From assembly GCA_007127695.1 (NCBI GenBank), contig SKYW01000017.1, forward strand, positions 1-7,988: a stretch of DNA of 7,988 nt. Reading direction: 5' to 3'. Under the pieces are notes generated by a model. The model had not been told where the DNA came from, did not search any database, and saw nothing but the letters and a program-made list of their open reading frames with translations. Of the stretch, positions 5,301-7,988 are shown piece by piece. The number at the start of each line of letters is the position of its first letter. Position 1 is the stretch's first letter. The position numbers and the translations under genes were made by a program. Origin of the DNA: Balneolales bacterium. Its GTDB lineage: Bacteria; Bacteroidota; Rhodothermia; Balneolales; Natronogracilivirgulaceae.

Positions 5301-7988
5301 TCATTTGATCAGGGTCATGCGACGTGTCATGGATTTGCTGCCGGCCTCCAGTCGGTACAGGTACATACCGCTCGTGAAATCCGTTCCATCCCAGGTGATG
5401 TCATAGCTGCCCGGACCCTGCTGCTCGTTCACCAGGACGGTAATCTCCCGTCCCAGCATGTCGTAGATGGTCAGCAAGATGTGCGCCTGTTCAGGCACGG
5501 TATAGCGTATGACCGTCGACGGGTTGAACGGGTTCGGATAGTTCTGCGCCAGTTCAAGCTCGATTGGCACATCGCCGGGAATTTCAGCGGATACGGGTTC
5601 GCTGTCCACGATGAGACGGAAACGAGCGCCAATATCCCCCTTATCCTCATCCGACAGTACCATCGGAGTGATATGATGCTTTCCGGCATCAGCGCCAACG
5701 GATTTTTTCGGCTGGAAACCGGCGGATTCATAGCTGAAGACATACTCGGCCGCCTCACGCAGATTCACGCTCTTTCCTGTATGTAGATCCGTCAGCACAA
5801 GCTGCCACTCGGATGGCAGATCGGACAGGCCGTCCCATGTGATGTTAAACTCACCACCCATATTGTACGCGTTGAAAGCCATGGGAACTTCGAAACGTCC
5901 TTCGAACCCGGCTGGACGCGATTCCTGCACTTTGAGCACATCCACGCCATTCCTGTCGCCGACAAAGCTCAGTGTGGCAAAACTGCCGGCAAGCGGAGTC
6001 AGCTGAGTGGCATCCAGAAGGTCCCATCCCTCTTCGGCCTGATCGGCGAACACGAGGCTGGCCCCGTCACGGATACGGAGTCGGGCTTCGGTGTTTTCAC
6101 CTTCCAGTGTAAAGTGCAGTCGATTCCGGGCCAGGTTGGGCTCCTTAAACAACGTGGCGCCATCGGTCTGAGCACCGACGGGAAACTCTATGGAGGTTGC
6201 GTCGACATTCTCTACCATGAAGCCTTGCCATGCCGCCACTTTGTTATCGTTGTTGCCGCCGCCGATCAGGATCCACTCGCCCTGATGACCGACTCCCTCC
6301 TGCCATCCGGCTTCGTCGTTCTTCCATACCTGGACTATGGAGCTGTTGAGGTTGTCGCCATCCACCCAGGAATCGATATTCGTAATGTCCAGATCTTCTG
6401 CAAACGGGTTGCCAAGCAAGTTGAAAGCCACGTCCACATTGCCGCCTTCGCCATCATCCAGCTGCCCGGTACTCGTGTGCAAGCTTGTGGTAACGTCACT
6501 TTCGGGGCTGGCCCCGGCAGCAGACAGTCTGAACGGAAGCGGGGTACTGACGCCGGCATCGTTATTGTAGAAGTACCAGATCAGGCCCTTGCCGATTTCC
6601 AGTACATCAGATATGTTGGACGGGGCATTCCACCCGGATTCATATGATGTGTAGATATTCGGCGCGTCGGTTTCGATGTCCATGGGAGCGTCATTACCGT
6701 AAAAGTTTCCGATGCCGGGGATACCCTGCACCTGGTTCTGTGCGGCCAGATCGGCTACCGTCATGTCTTCAACCGGGATGGATAGCATCCTCCATCCGGC
6801 TCTGCCGGCGATTTCGACAGATGCACCCTCTTCAATGGTGCCATAGACAGTGAAATCATTTACGCGCCAAGCACCACTGCCCATTGTAGAGCGGCTGCCG
6901 TTATCCCATCCGGCAAATCGAAACTCAACAGTACTATACGTATTGTCAATCGAAATATCCTGCGTATTGCTTTCAGAATCCGGTACATCTTCTGTTTCAA
7001 TTTCCCTTCCATTGGCAAATATGGTGAATGCCGATGGACCTGATTCGGTTGCACTTTCTTCAAATTCAATAGAATCGATAGCCAAGAAATAACCTTCATC
7101 CGCAGTTATCGTAAAACTGAAATATTTGGCATCAACCGGGTTGTCCTCACCCCAACCGTCAATACCTTCCGCATAAGGCAACTGAGTTTCCCAGTGTCCA
7201 CCCCTGGCACGACCAAACGTAATATTGCCGGCGGAAATTGAAAGATCCGAAGCCGAAACATTCTCAACCGTAAGCGCCTCAAGCTGACCATCTTCTAAAA
7301 TGGGATATCTCACGAGCATGTCACCGGACAGACCCAGCTCCTGGACTTCCTCGCTCAGGGATACTGTATCAGGTTCGGCACCGCCGCCGCTGATTGCTAT
7401 GTTGCCGTTGCCGGAATAAGTATCGGGCGACAAGTCATCTTTCGATCGAACATTGAGTTGCGTGTCGGATCCATCAAATCCATCAATCTTGGGACCATCA
7501 CCTTCCTGATGGATCAAATCTGAAATGCTGGAAGGAACGGCTGACAAAAGGGGATCCCCCGGCATGAAGTCGGTTAGCAGGATGTCGTCGACATTTAACC
7601 TTCGATCAGATGCATTTTCATCAAGAGCTGCTCGCTTAATCCTGATTCTGACATCTCCTTCAACATTTACCTCTTCCGAGAATATCTGGACATCATCCGT
7701 GCCAGGAGCAGTGAAATCATCACCGATCTGAATCCAATGTACGCCGGCATCTACACTGTACTCAACTTTCCAATCAACTTGTGCATCTGTACCGTATCTG
7801 CGGTAATGAAAAGACAGGGTTCCAAGGCCATCAGGCTTGTCTTCCAACATGGTCATGGATGATTCTTCATACCCCCTCAATCGGGCTGATCTGTCACCAT
7901 TCTTCCAATCGGCAGCCTGGTTGCCGATTAATGCTTCGTTGCCGATTAATGCTTCGTTGCCGATTAATGCTTCGTTACCGATTAATGC
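5301..7988 (-). CDS. Large T9SS-secreted modular protein, N-terminus beyond the window
   Basis: The frame is open to the window edge, showing the last 895 residues. The TTG at 7880 is not a credible start: 36 upstream codons are open and continue a recognisable domain ('NQAADWKNGDRSARLRGYEE'). Numbering from the first visible codon, about 20-141 is a beta-sandwich module seen in secreted proteins of this clade ('GTLSFHYRRYG', 'WKVEYSVD', 'RRLNVDDILLTDF'). About 237-385 resembles choice-of-anchor or jelly-roll modules ('KYFSFTITADEGYFLAIDSI'). About 393-611 is the 'AGWRMLSIPV' module with 'FNLLGNPFAEDLDI' and 'AAWQGFMVEN'. About 623-755 is a further beta-rich domain. About 809-895 is a T9SS type A tail with NYPNPFNPST, 'YDMLGREITVLVNEQ' and 'SGMYLYRLEA', ending in TLIK. 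The likely role is a surface or extracellular protein; enzymatic activity, if any, would lie in the missing N-terminal part. Base composition dips inside the gene (6901-7140). Confidence 0.88.
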   Translation of the reverse strand, partial: ALIGNEALIGNEALIGNEALIGNQAADWKNGDRSARLRGYEESSMTMLEDKPDGLGTLSFHYRRYGTDAQVDWKVEYSVDAGVHWIQIGDDFTAPGTDDVQIFSEEVNVEGDVRIRIKRAALDENASDRRLNVDDILLTDFMPGDPLLSAVPSSISDLIHQEGDGPKIDGFDGSDTQLNVRSKDDLSPDTYSGNGNIAISGGGAEPDTVSLSEEVQELGLSGDMLVRYPILEDGQLEALTVENVSASDLSISAGNITFGRARGGHWETQLPYAEGIDGWGEDNPVDAKYFSFTITADEGYFLAIDSIEFEESATESGPSAFTIFANGREIETEDVPDSESNTQDISIDNTYSTVEFRFAGWDNGSRSTMGSGAWRVNDFTVYGTIEEGASVEIAGRAGWRMLSIPVEDMTVADLAAQNQVQGIPGIGNFYGNDAPMDIETDAPNIYTSYESGWNAPSNISDVLEIGKGLIWYFYNNDAGVSTPLPFRLSAAGASPESDVTTSLHTSTGQLDDGEGGNVDVAFNLLGNPFAEDLDITNIDSWVDGDNLNSSIVQVWKNDEAGWQEGVGHQGEWILIGGGNNDNKVAAWQGFMVENVDATSIEFPVGAQTDGATLFKEPNLARNRLHFTLEGENTEARLRIRDGASLVFADQAEEGWDLLDATQLTPLAGSFATLSFVGDRNGVDVLKVQESRPAGFEGRFEVPMAFNAYNMGGEFNITWDGLSDLPSEWQLVLTDLHTGKSVNLREAAEYVFSYESAGFQPKKSVGADAGKHHITPMVLSDEDKGDIGARFRLIVDSEPVSAEIPGDVPIELELAQNYPNPFNPSTVIRYTVPEQAHILLTIYDMLGREITVLVNEQQGPGSYDITWDGTDFTSGMYLYRLEAGSKSMTRRMTLIK
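7923..7988 (-). repeat. 18-bp in-frame tandem repeat (ALIGNE hexapeptide), running off the window
   Basis: Units GCCGATTAATGCTTCGTT occupy 7923-7940, 7941-7958 and 7959-7976 on the plus strand; the third differs only beyond its edge. A partial copy starting ACCGATTAATGC fills 7977-7988. On the coding strand this reads ALIGNE repeated, joining 'ALIGNQAADWKNGDRSARLRGY'. The single ALIGN element is part of the normal domain in relatives, so the array is an expansion of that element. Total copy number is unknown because the window ends inside it. Confidence 0.92.

Noticed and set aside
7878..7880. TTG at 7880 as start of the large secreted protein
   Set aside because: The frame is open to the window edge and the upstream codons continue the same domain; no signal peptide follows this codon.

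Overview
The window looks like chromosomal DNA from a moderately GC-rich member of the Rhodothermota/Balneolota branch, close to Bacteroidota. Three C-terminal type IX secretion (T9SS) sorting tails are visible, two of them with the 'YPNPFNPST' signature. There is a dockerin-like repeat of the 'VWPG...DGDG' kind common in that group, and a Bacteroidota-type promoter (TTTG-N19-TATTTTTG). This assignment is inferred from protein style, not from a marker gene.

Layout. A secreted modular protein of about 983 residues (139-3090, +) carries a cohesin-like domain, an interrupted jelly-roll domain, a dockerin-like pair and a T9SS tail. It ends at a hairpin terminator, and an orphan fragment of another T9SS tail follows (about 3166-3312). 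Convergent to it is a GNAT/'putative hemolysin' acyltransferase of the GlsB/OlsB kind (3340-4416, -), whose two conserved blocks are separated by a 24-bp tandem-repeat linker. An AT-rich gap (4417-4717) holds an operator-like palindrome. A non-coding array of 21 CTCACTTG motifs (4718-4934) is spaced 10 or 11 bp apart, 10.45 bp on average. A small secreted or membrane protein with a PID-CTERM-like tail (4972-5181, -) follows, with a good promoter. The right end is the C-terminal 895 residues of a large T9SS-secreted modular protein (5301-7988, -). That gene continues beyond the window, and its visible part begins inside an 18-bp tandem repeat.

How the parts relate. Two T9SS cargo proteins and a small anchored protein suggest a cell-envelope or secretome region, and the acyltransferase would act on aminolipids of the same envelope. 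No operon is evident; the genes look independently transcribed. The notable theme is repeat expansion. Each of the three larger genes carries in-frame tandem repeats placed at domain junctions or inside domains, and the intergenic space has a helically phased short-motif array. The array is the best candidate for something undescribed. No mobile element, CRISPR array, tRNA or rRNA was recognised.
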